Assembly (NCBI GenBank): GCA_047600785.1
Contig: JASGKH010000002.1
Location: 744,001-808,000, forward strand
Origin: Breznakibacter sp047600785
Lineage (GTDB): Bacteria > Bacteroidota > Bacteroidia > Bacteroidales > Marinilabiliaceae
Reading direction: 5' to 3'
DNA: 64,000 nucleotides
Part shown: piece by piece, positions 25,362 through 34,322 of the stretch
How positions within the stretch are numbered: position 1 is the stretch's first letter
Layout: every line of letters starts with the position of its first letter
Position numbers and translations under genes: made by a program
The notes under the pieces: generated by a model
Seen by the model: the letters and a program-made list of their open reading frames with translations, nothing else
Database searches by the model: none
Told to the model about the DNA's origin: nothing

Positions 25362-25671
25362 GCATTTTATACCCTTGGGAGATGGTTGGGAACGAGGTTT
25401 TTTTTAATCGATTGTTTGTGTGTAATTGTTTTATTTACAGTGTTATATGCGGTTGTGGCGCGGGAATGCCCAAAGGGGGTCGGGGCATAAAAAGAGGTTG
25501 TCTGAAATATTGACCGGTGGACCATTTTAGAAAGGTGCATGGCCGCCATGGCTATTTTCCCGTGCCCTGCGTTTTGGAGGGAAACCGCTGCATCGGTTGA
25601 CAATCTCTTCCCCTGTTCCTCCCCGTGGCATTTGGCATGGGCATTATTCATTGCAATGTTGATGTGGTTAT

Positions 25672-25901
25672 CGTAACCTCGTTGTCATAGTCATCGAAAC
25701 CGTATTGTTGCGATCGTCGTAACAGTATTGTTATTGTCATCGTAACAGTGTTGTTACGATCATCGTAACAGTATTGTTATTGTCATCGTAACAGCATTGT
25801 TACGATCATCGTAACAGTATTGTTATTGTCATCGTAACAGCGTTGTTACGATCGTCGTAACAGTATTGTTATTGTCATCGTAACAGTGTTATTACGATCG
25901 A
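25672..25901. repeat. Tandem array of ten 23-bp dyad units upstream of gyrB
   Basis: Ten head-to-tail units of exactly 23 bp begin at 25672 with CGTAACCTCG and recur at 25695, 25718, 25741, 25764, 25787, 25810, 25833, 25856 and 25879. From unit 3 on, two types alternate: type A (CGTAACAGTATTGTTATT + GTCAT) and type B (CGTAACA-G(T/C)(G/A)T-TGTTACG + ATC(A/G)T), giving a 46-bp higher-order period. Type B units are perfect hairpins with a 7-bp stem and 4-base loop; type A are near-perfect. Units 1 and 2 are diverged. The loop varies (GTGT, GCAT, GCGT) while the stem is kept, as expected of a site under selection on its dyad or of a recent expansion. No spacer sequences lie between units, so it is not a CRISPR array. 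It lies 370-600 bp upstream of gyrB. Confidence 0.9.
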
Positions 25902-25939
25902 CACAACTGTATAGTTGTGGATAATGCAACCGTACGGTT
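25902..25939. other. Two extra palindromes and a DnaA-box match
   Basis: Directly after the tandem array comes CACAACT-GTAT-AGTTGTG (7-bp stem, same loop type as the array) at 25902-25919. It overlaps TGTGGATAA at 25916-25924, whose complement TTATCCACA is a perfect match to the classical DnaA box TTATNCACA. The 12-base palindrome AACCGTACGGTT follows at 25928-25939. One DnaA box can occur by chance, so an origin role is only a hypothesis; the palindromes are directly visible. Confidence 0.55.
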
Positions 25940-26002
25940 ATTTATGCCGGATCGATCTGTGGACCAACAGACAAAAACAGGAGAAGGTTACGTTAAATAA
26001 CA

Positions 26003-26032
26003 AAAGAGGCCGTCCTCCGGGACAGCCTCTTT
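26003..26032 (-). terminator. Terminator of the TPR/barrel operon
   Basis: AAAGAGGC and GCCTCTTT pair around CGTCCTCCGGGACA, which itself holds GTCC/GGAC. The hairpin lies 54 bp beyond the barrel stop codon, with A and T runs at its ends. Confidence 0.8.
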
Positions 26033-26085
26033 CCCTTGTTTTTTACCAGCAGTGGAGAGGTGGTCGGCTTATTGTGGCGAGCCGG

Positions 26086-27849
26086 TCAAAATGAATACGA
26101 TGCTCCCACCATCGTGGTTAATTTATAGGAAGGATAACCGTTCCAGCGGAAATAATTGGCCGCAGCAAGGTTGTTGACACTGGCCCACAAGTTCCAGCTC
26201 CTTGCCAGTTTGTAGTTTACCGACGCATTGATGTCCGCGTAGCCTTTCAGCTTTTTGACGGGATCGGCAGCGGGAACCTTTGCGTAGCGTGCGCCCAGGA
26301 AGTTGACGGATGCCTGTGCCGAAAGGCTTTTGTTGATTTTATAAAAGGCCGAGATGCCAAGTTCTGTTTCTGGCTTGTGCCATGCCTCCAATTCGTTTTC
26401 AAGTTGCCAGCCGTAGTAACCGGCCTGTAGTTTCACGTTAAGCGCATCGGATGGGGCAATGAACAGTTCTCCGGCTACTTTAAGCAATTTGCCATCGTCG
26501 TACACTACGCCAAAAAGATTGTGGTAATCGAGAATTGCTTCCGTAGCCGTTGGCGACAGCGGATTGCGTTCCCAATAACGGTTGACGAAGAAATGTTCAT
26601 CGTTGAAGAACGAATAATCGACCCTTGCGTTGAACGTGACCGAAGCGCTGAAACTTCCCTTTAGGCCTGCATGGAGGTCAATGCCGTGAAAACTGCTTTT
26701 GGTGGTTAGATCGGGCGATACAAAAGGGTTCTCATAGGCGACCGATACGTAATCATTCTGGAAATAATTGCCCTTCAGTCCTCCGTAAATGCTCACGATA
26801 CCGTCGGCAATTCTCAGGTTGGCCGTCAGAACGGGGGCCACGTGCATCTGGTCATCGTTGTTGCCCGTTTCGGCCACCATCAACAAGCCGGCTTCCACGC
26901 TTCCTCCTTCAAATGGCATTTCAAGCCGGGGGGAGATGGAAATGGCCGTTTTTTGGGTTTCCGTAAAGATGAAGAGCAGGCTGTCGCTTTCCGGAACAGT
27001 GGTGCTGTAGGCCGATACGCCTGCATCGAGCTTCAGTCTAAAGCTGCTAACGGGAAACGATGCATTGGCCGAGATATCAAATTTGTTTTGATTCACGCCT
27101 GTTTTGTTGCCGAAGCTGCTAAAACCCAATCCTGCGGCCCATTGGGCAGATGTTTTCTCGGTACCGGTGTTTTGCAATGCCAGTCCGAAACTGAACAAGC
27201 CGAAACGTTGGTGGCGATCGGGCAGGAGTTCGCTGCCCTCTACCGGATCGTTTTTCCCGTCGATCAGATACAACGAGTCGGCCCTGAGCGATCGGTAACC
27301 GTAATAGTCGAACAGATTATGCTGGAAGCCTAATTGTGAGGATAAGGTCACCTTGTTGAAAAATCGTTTGAAATTTAAGCCTGCATAAGTGTCCGAATAG
27401 GGTGCTTTTGAATCGGAGCCATCCTCCAGTTCCAGGGTTCCCAGTGCCGATTGATGGTTCACCTCAAGCCCCAACGCGTACAGGTTTGAACGAAGGATGT
27501 TGTAATTGAACCGTCCCAGCAGGCTGTTGGATGTCCCAAATCCAAATTTGGCCACCGAATTGGTCAGGTTGTTTTTTTTATCGGCGGCCAACCGTGCCGG
27601 GGAAATGGGTTCGATGCCTTGGGTGGTTTCAAAAGGCTTGCTCAAAATCATGTAATTGAAAGTGGGACGGTAAGTGGAAGTATCGTCCAACGTGGGCATT
27701 TGTTCCACTTTATTGACGTCCATTACGGTAGGAGTATATTCCCTGGTTACCTGCACGTCTTGGTTCAATGGGGTTTGGGCCCAACCATAAGCCATTGGCG
27801 CAAGCACGGCCAACGACAGGATATATTTTGGATAAACGCTCATTTGCAT
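26086..27849 (-). CDS. Outer-membrane beta-barrel protein (TonB-receptor-like barrel without plug)
   Basis: The 587-residue protein starts with a signal peptide (MSVYPKYILSLAVLAPMAYGWAQ). A short periplasmic segment follows (PLNQDVQVTREYTPTVMDVN KVEQMPTLDDTSTYRPTFNY, 27-66), and then about 500 residues of alternating strands ending in the aromatic C-terminus MVGASYSF. The C-terminal half resembles TonB-dependent receptor barrels (ADINASVNYKLARSWNLWAS VNNLAAANYFRW), but no plug domain is present. It is probably an outer-membrane barrel that works with the large TPR protein encoded just upstream; 64 bp separate them and both are in the same direction. Such TPR/barrel pairs are common in Bacteroidetes, but I know of no established function. 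It might transport a ligand or serve as a surface assembly platform. Confidence 0.8.
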   Translation of the reverse strand: MQMSVYPKYILSLAVLAPMAYGWAQTPLNQDVQVTREYTPTVMDVNKVEQMPTLDDTSTYRPTFNYMILSKPFETTQGIEPISPARLAADKKNNLTNSVAKFGFGTSNSLLGRFNYNILRSNLYALGLEVNHQSALGTLELEDGSDSKAPYSDTYAGLNFKRFFNKVTLSSQLGFQHNLFDYYGYRSLRADSLYLIDGKNDPVEGSELLPDRHQRFGLFSFGLALQNTGTEKTSAQWAAGLGFSSFGNKTGVNQNKFDISANASFPVSSFRLKLDAGVSAYSTTVPESDSLLFIFTETQKTAISISPRLEMPFEGGSVEAGLLMVAETGNNDDQMHVAPVLTANLRIADGIVSIYGGLKGNYFQNDYVSVAYENPFVSPDLTTKSSFHGIDLHAGLKGSFSASVTFNARVDYSFFNDEHFFVNRYWERNPLSPTATEAILDYHNLFGVVYDDGKLLKVAGELFIAPSDALNVKLQAGYYGWQLENELEAWHKPETELGISAFYKINKSLSAQASVNFLGARYAKVPAADPVKKLKGYADINASVNYKLARSWNLWASVNNLAAANYFRWNGYPSYKLTTMVGASYSF

Positions 27850-27913
27850 CTGTTTTTGTTCGTTGTAGTTTGTTGGGGAAGGAAAAGAACATGGACCGAT
27901 TCGGTACGTCTGT

Positions 27914-30900
27914 TCATTGGCCTCCTTTTATGGCGTTAAGCCGCTGATTGGCCAATGCGTGGATGTCGTCGTTCCCTTCGTAATTTTCCAAGAGACTTTT
28001 TAGATATTGTTCCGCCTGGAAGTTTTCCCCCCGTGCGCTGTATACGTCGGCCAGCACGATAAAGGCCCGGGCCAGCCAGTATTGGTGCGATGTGCCGGAG
28101 TCGGCAAAGGCAAATACTTCTTTCTCGGCTGCCGGATGGTTTCCCTGGTCAAAATAGTATTGGATTATGGTGTACTTGGCTTCCGCGCCCTCTTTACTCA
28201 TGGTGTTGTTGCCCAATATCCTGAAATCGGTCAGTGCGGCATCGATGTTGCCTTTGGCTTTTTGCGATTTTGCCCTGGCAAAACGGGCTTCTCGGTCGAT
28301 CTCGGGGGCCAGTTTGGGCATCCACAATACTTTATTGGCTGCCATGATAATGGCGTCGGGGTTGTTCCCGGACATGATCTGGCTACGCAAAAGGCCGATG
28401 CGAGCTTCCAACCGGTTCTCGTCGGTTTCGGCCATTTCATCCAGCATACCAAAATATTTAATGGCCGATTCGTAGTTTTTCATCATAAAGTAGATCTGGC
28501 CGCAACGGGCCAGTGCCTCTTCGGTGTAATTGTTCCTGCCTCTGTTGGCCAGATATTCGTATGATTTGACCGCTTCGGTGTAGTTTTGTGCGGCATACTG
28601 GCAATCGGCTTTATAGTAATGTGCCTCGATGATGTAACGTCCGTCGGGGAACGAAGCTATATAGGTTTCGAGTTGGGATACCGCCCTTGCACAATCGTCT
28701 TTGGCATAGAAACGTTGGGCGGTTTCGAATACCAATGAATCCTGCACCCGTACATCGGTTTTTGCAAAATTGCCCAATGTATTGGTGTACCTGATGTAGC
28801 CTTCGGGATCGCTCTTGTCCATATAAATGTTGCGGATGCCCAGCAATGCATCTTCTGCTTCGGGCGATCCGGGATATTCGTTCACCACGCGTTTGTAAAA
28901 GCTCGCGGAGTTTTCCAGGTCGCCGCTGTTGTAGTAAACCAAACCAAGCTGGAGCAATGATTTGATCGCCAACGAGCTTTTGGGGAACTTTTCGTTGACG
29001 GCTTTATAGGATTGGATGGCGTTGGGAAAGTTGTTCAATGCCACGTACGAACGCCCTATTTCGTAATACGCATCATCTACGTATTGTGATTGGGGATAAG
29101 CGGTAACCAGTTGTTTCAGCAAATTGATTTTTTCGTTGTGTTTTTTCAGCAGTCCCAAACAAAAGGCTTTCTGGTACATGGCATAATCGGTGGTCCCGAT
29201 ATTCATGGCAATGGCCTTGTCGTAGTACGAGATGGCGGTATTGAATTCGCGGTTCACGTAAGAACAGTCGCCCACGCGGTTTAACGCATCGGCCGTCATC
29301 TGCGATTTCTCGCTTCCCGCAACGTTCATGTATTTGCGGAACCAGTCACCCGCCACATCGTAGTCTTTTTGTTTGAAGTATATATACCCCATGTTGTAAT
29401 GGGCCGTTTTGAATTCTCCAAGGCGGAAGGATGCCGGACTGAGAATAAAATCGTTGTAATCTTTGGCGGCTTTGTCGAAATTTCCCAAGCGGTAACTGGC
29501 TTCGCCGCGCCAAAATATAGCTTTTACCTTCAGTTCCTTGTCGTATTCGCCGTATTTTAAGCTTTGGGTGAAAAAGTCGATGGCTTCGGTGAACTGCATG
29601 GAGGTGAACAGTTCAAGACCTCTGTAATAGGCGATGCGTTGCATGGCACGGTACACGTTGGCATCTTTTTTCTTGATGCGTTCCATGGTTTCCAATGCTT
29701 GTTTGTAGTTTTTTGAAGTCAGGAAAGCCTTGCCCAAGTAATCGTACGCCTGGTCTATTTTGGTGCTGTTTGGGAACATTTTCGATGAACTTGAGGAACG
29801 AATTGATGATTTCGTTGAACGGGGCATATCCTGTTTCGTAATTCAGCTTTAAGTAATTTAACATTGCGTCTTCCTGAATGTCCGGATCATGGGCATCCTT
29901 GGATGCAGCCTCGAATGCCACGCGCGCGCGTTTTTTGTCGTTCAGCTTCAGGTAGCAGTCACCCAAATGATAGTAGGCATTTTGGGACATCAGGTCGTTT
30001 TCCGATGTCACGTTTGATAGGTTCGATGCTGCTTTCTCATAATTTTTCAAAAAATAATAAGAAAAGCCCAGGTTATAATAATCGTCCCTTGACGGTTTAC
30101 TTGACAACTCGATGGATTTTTCGAAATAAGGGGCCGCTTTGGCATATTCCTTTTTGGCGAACCATGCATTGCCCACAATGCGGTACATGTCGGCCTTACG
30201 GTTGTCACTGCCCAGTTCCAGCATCGGAGTAGCGTATGCAATGGCTTTGTCGTAGTCTTTTTGCAGGTAATAGATTTGGGCAATGTAGAAAGGAACAATT
30301 TTTTCGAAAGCAGGGTCTTTCTCCAGCTTCAAAAAGCCTTTTAAAGCCACGTCGTATTTTCCTTTGATGTACTGGATATGCGAATAATAATAGTTGGTGG
30401 CCTGCTCGTAAGGCGTGCCGGCATCTTTTACCTTTGAAAACCAGTTGAGGGCCTGGTCATACTCTTCTTCCATGAATAGGCAGTAGCCCCTTTTGAACCA
30501 GTATGCGTAGCGGGTTTTGCCGTCAAGGTCATTGGCTGAGACTTTTTCGTATTGTTTGGATGCCTGACGGTATTTCTTTTCTTCCTGCAACATTTCACCC
30601 AAATGAAAATAGGCGTAGTTGACTTTGTTGCTTTCAGGGTATGCGACAATGAACCTTTCAAAAAGCGGGGATGCATCGTCATTTTCGAGCTGCTGGGCAC
30701 AACGGGCTTCATGGTACGCCGCTTCGGACAGCAAAGCCGATGCCTCGCCGGCATGTTTTTTTTGGTAATCGTCGAATGCCATGCGTGCCGACCCGAATTT
30801 TTCAAGATGATATAATTCCATCGCCTTTGAAAATTCGGCATCGGAAGTATAGTTGAAGTGGTTTTGCTGGCCCATGGCCCCAACCGTCAATACAAAACCC

Positions 30901-30933
30901 ATCAAGATAAAAAGCAGCTTTCTTTGGATCATA
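27914..30933 (-). CDS. Large periplasmic TPR protein, frameshifted
   Basis: Two overlapping frames form one protein of about 1,005 residues. The first (from the ATG at 30931-30933, MIQRKLLFILMGFVLTVGAM, a signal peptide) runs to LKFIENVP and then into unrelated residues. The second continues with NSTKIDQAYDYLGKAFLTSK. Removing one base in CCCAAA near 29777-29782 restores PNSTKIDQAYDYLG. Nearly the whole length is tetratricopeptide repeats (for example DYYNLGFSYYFLKNYEKAAS; YAMYQKAFCLGLLKKHNEKI), with patterns resembling BamD/YbgF-like outer-membrane assembly TPR proteins. It is probably periplasmic and works with the downstream plug-less barrel. A longer frame reaches 31091 but starts before the signal peptide. 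The -7 element at 31012 fits the shorter start. Confidence 0.85.
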
Positions 30934-31011
30934 TCAATAATGTAAGGATTCTGAAATTGTAAACATGGCGTCCATCGTGGATAAATTGACAGCAAAATCT
31001 TGTTTACCGCC

Positions 31012-31019
31012 CAAATATA
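31012..31019 (-). promoter_or_regulatory. -7 promoter element for the TPR/barrel operon
   Basis: The minus strand reads TATATTTG, a perfect TAnnTTTG, 79 bp before the preferred ATG at 30933. It lies inside the longer alternative frame, which argues for the shorter start. Confidence 0.5.
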
Positions 31020-31161
31020 GTAATTTTGGATCATTTGGAGTTTAACGGATTGCTTGCCAGACCACCATGTTTTGGACGTCATGTGGCTCAAATATCATGC
31101 CTTGATGGTTTATGTCCCGGGCATTCACGGATATTGAACCATTTTTTTAATTGTTGGGATA

Positions 31162-32283
31162 TTGAAGGATAGAAAGAGAAAGCCAGTTGTGCGGATTTGC
31201 CTTACCGGCGATATGAACACCGACTATCGTGTGCACAAAACAGCGATGTCGTTGCTCGCGATGGGATTTGATGTGGTGTGCGTGTCGCGTAAACATAGCC
31301 ATTTTGTCCGTGCGGTCCCTCGGGCTTATTGCGTGGTTTTGTTATCGACTATTTGGGAGAAAGGCCCTTTTTTCTATTTTGCCTATAACCTTCGGTTGTT
31401 TTTTTATCTTTTGTCCCACCGGTCGCAAGTTGTTCTTTCCATCGATCTTGACACACTGCCCGGTTGTGCGTTGGCCGCAAAGATCAAACGTATTCCTTTG
31501 GTGTTCGATAGCCATGAGTATTTTCCTGAAGTGCCTGAGTTGCAACACCGTCCAGTGATAAAGCGGGCATGGACATTGCTCGAGAAAACGTTTGTGCCCT
31601 GGATCGACAAGGGTTACACGGTATGCCGTTCCATTGCTTGTATTTATGGACAGAAATATGGGATTGATTTTGAGGTGGTCCGGAATTTGCCGTCTGCCAT
31701 GAAATCGGAGAACGTGAAAGCCGCGATCCACGATCCGCGTTTCAAGTTGGTTTATCAGGGAGCCGTCAATCTGGGACGTGGGCTTTTGGAAACGGTGTCC
31801 GCGTTGCCCCTGCTCGATGATGTGGTTCTGATCGTTGTGGGAGACGGCGACATTATCCGACAGGTAAAAAACAAGGTTGTAGAGTTGGACGTAGCCGATA
31901 AAGTGGTATTTATCGGAAAAGTTCCTTTTGCGCAGTTGGCCGCATATACTGCCTCGGCCGATTTGGGACTTTGCCTGCTGGAGAACCTTGGATTGAATTA
32001 TTACTATTCATTGCCCAATCGCATTTTCGATTTTGCCTTGGCCGGAGTCCCCATATTGGCCAGCAATTTTCCAGAGATTGCCGATGTCGTGGGGAAATTC
32101 CGAACGGGAGTCCTCGTCAACGACTTAAGCCCGGCCACCATTGCTTGTGCAATTGAGCAGATAAGATGCGATAAAGATACTTACCGGCAAATATCGGCCA
32201 ATGCGCTGGAAGTGGGCAGGAAATTAGTTTGGGAAAACGAACTTCCGGTACTGGAAAAGGTTTATAGGCCTTATTTAACGTGA
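31162..32283 (+). CDS. Glycosyltransferase family 4 (stand-alone)
   Basis: The 373-residue GT-B protein starts with TTG at 31162 (KDRKRKPVVRICLTGDMNTD); the next ATG would remove the first nucleotide-binding strand VVRICLTGD, so TTG is preferred. The N-terminal domain has GDMNTDYRVHKTAMSLLAMG, and DSHEYFPEVPEL near 120 is typical of the GT4 branch that includes mannosyl- and glucosaminyl-transferases. The C-terminal domain has FKLVYQGAVNLGRGLLETVS, VVLIVVGDGDIIRQVKNK, DLGLCLLENLGLNYYYSLPN RIFDF, in which the donor-binding E(x)7E motif is modified. It is probably an inner-membrane-associated cytosolic enzyme. It is not next to other polysaccharide genes, so the target glycan is unknown. It is followed by a hairpin at 32364. 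Confidence 0.85.
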   Translation: MKDRKRKPVVRICLTGDMNTDYRVHKTAMSLLAMGFDVVCVSRKHSHFVRAVPRAYCVVLLSTIWEKGPFFYFAYNLRLFFYLLSHRSQVVLSIDLDTLPGCALAAKIKRIPLVFDSHEYFPEVPELQHRPVIKRAWTLLEKTFVPWIDKGYTVCRSIACIYGQKYGIDFEVVRNLPSAMKSENVKAAIHDPRFKLVYQGAVNLGRGLLETVSALPLLDDVVLIVVGDGDIIRQVKNKVVELDVADKVVFIGKVPFAQLAAYTASADLGLCLLENLGLNYYYSLPNRIFDFALAGVPILASNFPEIADVVGKFRTGVLVNDLSPATIACAIEQIRCDKDTYRQISANALEVGRKLVWENELPVLEKVYRPYLT

Positions 32284-32363
32284 ATTGGACCCGGCATGAT
32301 CTTGTTTGGCCCGGTAAAGTATAAAAGAAAATGGTTAGATAATTAGACCGATAGATTGGACTG

Positions 32364-32390
32364 AAAAGATGGTATGGGCATCTTTCTTTC
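32364..32390. terminator. Terminator between the GT4 gene and ftsE
   Basis: AAAGATG and CATCTTT pair around GTATGGG, followed by a CTTTCGTCTTTC tract and preceded by GAAA. It serves two converging genes. Confidence 0.6.
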
Positions 32391-32414
32391 GTCTTTCTTT
32401 TCAGATCACGGTCC

Positions 32415-33149
32415 TTAATCTCCCAGTAACGCAAAATCGATCTCCTCCTGTGCCGTTTCGGCAAGGCGTGCATCTTCGCATTTGATGGTACGGGCAGGGA
32501 ATTTCTTGATCAAATTATGGTTATGGGTAGCCATCACCACGGTTTTTCCTTCTTCACATATCCTCACCAACAGCTTCATCAATTCTTCGGACGTTTCAGG
32601 ATCAATGTTCCCCGTTGGTTCGTCGGCCAAGATCAATTCGGGTTCGTTGAGCAACGCACGGGCAATGGCAATGCGTTGCTGTTCGCCCCCCGACATTTGA
32701 TGCGGCATCTTGTAGCCTTTGTGCACCATGTCGACTTTTGCCAGTACTTCGCGGATGCGTTTGTCGATCTCCTTTTTTTGTGTCCAGCCCGTGGCGTGGA
32801 GTACAAAGTAAAGGTTATCGTACACCGAACGGTCGATCAGCAATTGGAAATCCTGGAACACAATGCCCATTTTACGGCGAAGAAACGGTACTTCCCCGGT
32901 TTTTATCTTTGCCAGATCGTATCCGGCGACAAAAGTATGGCCTTCGGCCAACGGAAGTTCGGCATAAAGCGTTTTCAATAAGCTGGATTTTCCACTGCCT
33001 ACTTTTCCTATGATATAGACGAATTCCCCCTTTTTTATTTCAAGGTTCACGTCTTTAAGGACGATATTATCCTCTTGCTTTATAAGCAAATTTTTAAGTG
33101 CGATAATATGGTCCGACTCGTTGGTCGTTACAGGCTCAATCCGTTTCAT
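32415..33149 (-). CDS. ftsE: Cell-division ABC ATPase FtsE
   Basis: The 244-residue ATPase has Walker A GKVGSGKSSL (49-58), the signature MSGGEQQRIAIARALLNEPE, and Walker B LILADEPTGNIDPETSEELM, the usual FtsE pattern. MGIVFQDFQLLIDRSVYDNL is the Q-loop region of FtsE. The family's stretch LKDVNLEIKKGEFVYIIGKV GSGKSS is characteristic. With the membrane protein FtsX it forms a complex that controls peptidoglycan hydrolases at the septum. No ftsX gene is adjacent; the next minus-strand gene upstream is beyond the murB gene on the other strand. In Bacteroidetes ftsX is often elsewhere, so this is not alarming. The first 15 residues (MKRIEPVTTNESDHI) form an extension ahead of the usual start. 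Confidence 0.9.
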   Translation of the reverse strand: MKRIEPVTTNESDHIIALKNLLIKQEDNIVLKDVNLEIKKGEFVYIIGKVGSGKSSLLKTLYAELPLAEGHTFVAGYDLAKIKTGEVPFLRRKMGIVFQDFQLLIDRSVYDNLYFVLHATGWTQKKEIDKRIREVLAKVDMVHKGYKMPHQMSGGEQQRIAIARALLNEPELILADEPTGNIDPETSEELMKLLVRICEEGKTVVMATHNHNLIKKFPARTIKCEDARLAETAQEEIDFALLGD

Positions 33150-33299
33150 GTTCCGTGATGTTTGGCAAAAGTGTGCGTTTCAGCAAAGATGCATAAAATA
33201 TAGATTTGCCCAAGGACTAAAACGTAGGTTTATTTCCCATTTTGGGTTGGTGGGTCGCCTTAAAAAAGGATTTACGTTTATCTTCGCGAAAAAAAGCGC

Positions 33300-34313
33300 A
33301 TGGACATACTGCACCATATCAATCTTAAACCATATCACACGTTTGGGTTCAACAGCACCGCCGACAGGTTTGTGGAAATAAATTCGGAGGACCAGATAGT
33401 TGATTTGGTACGGCAAGGTGCATTTGCCGAAACTCCTTTTTTTGTACTGGGAGGAGGTAGTAACGTGCTGTTTAAATCGCATGTGGAAGGGTTGGTCGTC
33501 CATCCGACCATGTCAGGGATTAATGTGGCAGGCATACAGAACGACCATGTGATTGTGGAAGCTATGGCAGGTGTGGAGTGGGATGAGCTGGTGGCATTCT
33601 GTGTGGCAAACGGGTTTCATGGTATTGAAAACTTATCTATGATTCCCGGAAACGTGGGGGCATCGCCTGTACAGAACATCGGGGCGTATGGGGTAGAAGT
33701 GTGTGACGTCATTGACAAAGTATTCGGCATTGATCTTCAGAACGGAACCCGCCTGGAATTTTCGGCCGGAGAATGCGGGTTTAAATACCGCGACAGTATT
33801 TTCAAGAACGCATTGAAAAAACGGGTGATCATTACCAAAGTGCAATACCGTTTGTCTCTAAGACCTGAATATCGTTTGGAGTATGGCCTGGTTTCACAAG
33901 CAGTAGAAATGTTGGGCGGTCCGTCGTTGCAAAACGTCCGGGACGCCATTGTGGGGATTCGACGTTCGAAGCTGCCTGACCCGTCGGAATTTGGAAATGC
34001 AGGTAGTTTCTTTAAGAACCCTGTTATTGAAAAATCTTTGGCCGGGCAGATCAAACAGCAATATCCACAGATGCCCGGGTACCATGTGAACGACGGTTGG
34101 GTTAAAATTCCTGCAGGATGGCTTATTGAAAATTGTGGGTGGAAAGGCAAAGCAATGGGACAGGCGGCCGTGCACCAACATCAGGCATTGGTGCTGGTGA
34201 ACCTGGGCAATGCCACATGTGAAGAGGTTCTTACATTGGCCGATGCCATTGCCGGTGATGTGGAAAGATGCTTTGGGATCTGTCTGGAGAAAGAGGTGAA
34301 CGTGGTGGGATAA
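33300..34313 (+). CDS. murB: UDP-N-acetylenolpyruvoylglucosamine reductase
   Basis: The 337-residue flavoprotein is a type I MurB (E. coli-like). It begins HHINLKPYHTFGFNSTADRF, then has the FAD-binding FFVLGGGSNVLFKS (about 46-60) and MIPGNVGASPVQNIGAYGVE near 115-134. The catalytic Ser lies in FGNAGSFFKNPVIEKS. HQHQALVLVNLGNATCEEVL precedes the C-terminal Glu region. It reduces UDP-GlcNAc-enolpyruvate to UDP-MurNAc with NADPH in the cytosol, the second committed step of peptidoglycan synthesis. It is convergent with mltG (9 bp between stops), another peptidoglycan gene, and close to ftsE. The start codon is ATG at 33300, just after a possible TATCTTCG promoter element. Confidence 0.97.
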   Translation: MDILHHINLKPYHTFGFNSTADRFVEINSEDQIVDLVRQGAFAETPFFVLGGGSNVLFKSHVEGLVVHPTMSGINVAGIQNDHVIVEAMAGVEWDELVAFCVANGFHGIENLSMIPGNVGASPVQNIGAYGVEVCDVIDKVFGIDLQNGTRLEFSAGECGFKYRDSIFKNALKKRVIITKVQYRLSLRPEYRLEYGLVSQAVEMLGGPSLQNVRDAIVGIRRSKLPDPSEFGNAGSFFKNPVIEKSLAGQIKQQYPQMPGYHVNDGWVKIPAGWLIENCGWKGKAMGQAAVHQHQALVLVNLGNATCEEVLTLADAIAGDVERCFGICLEKEVNVVG

Positions 34314-34322
34314 ACCATTGTT

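Noticed and set aside
25672..25901. CRISPR array
   Set aside because: The 23-bp units are directly contiguous without unique spacers, alternate in two types, and no cas genes are present.
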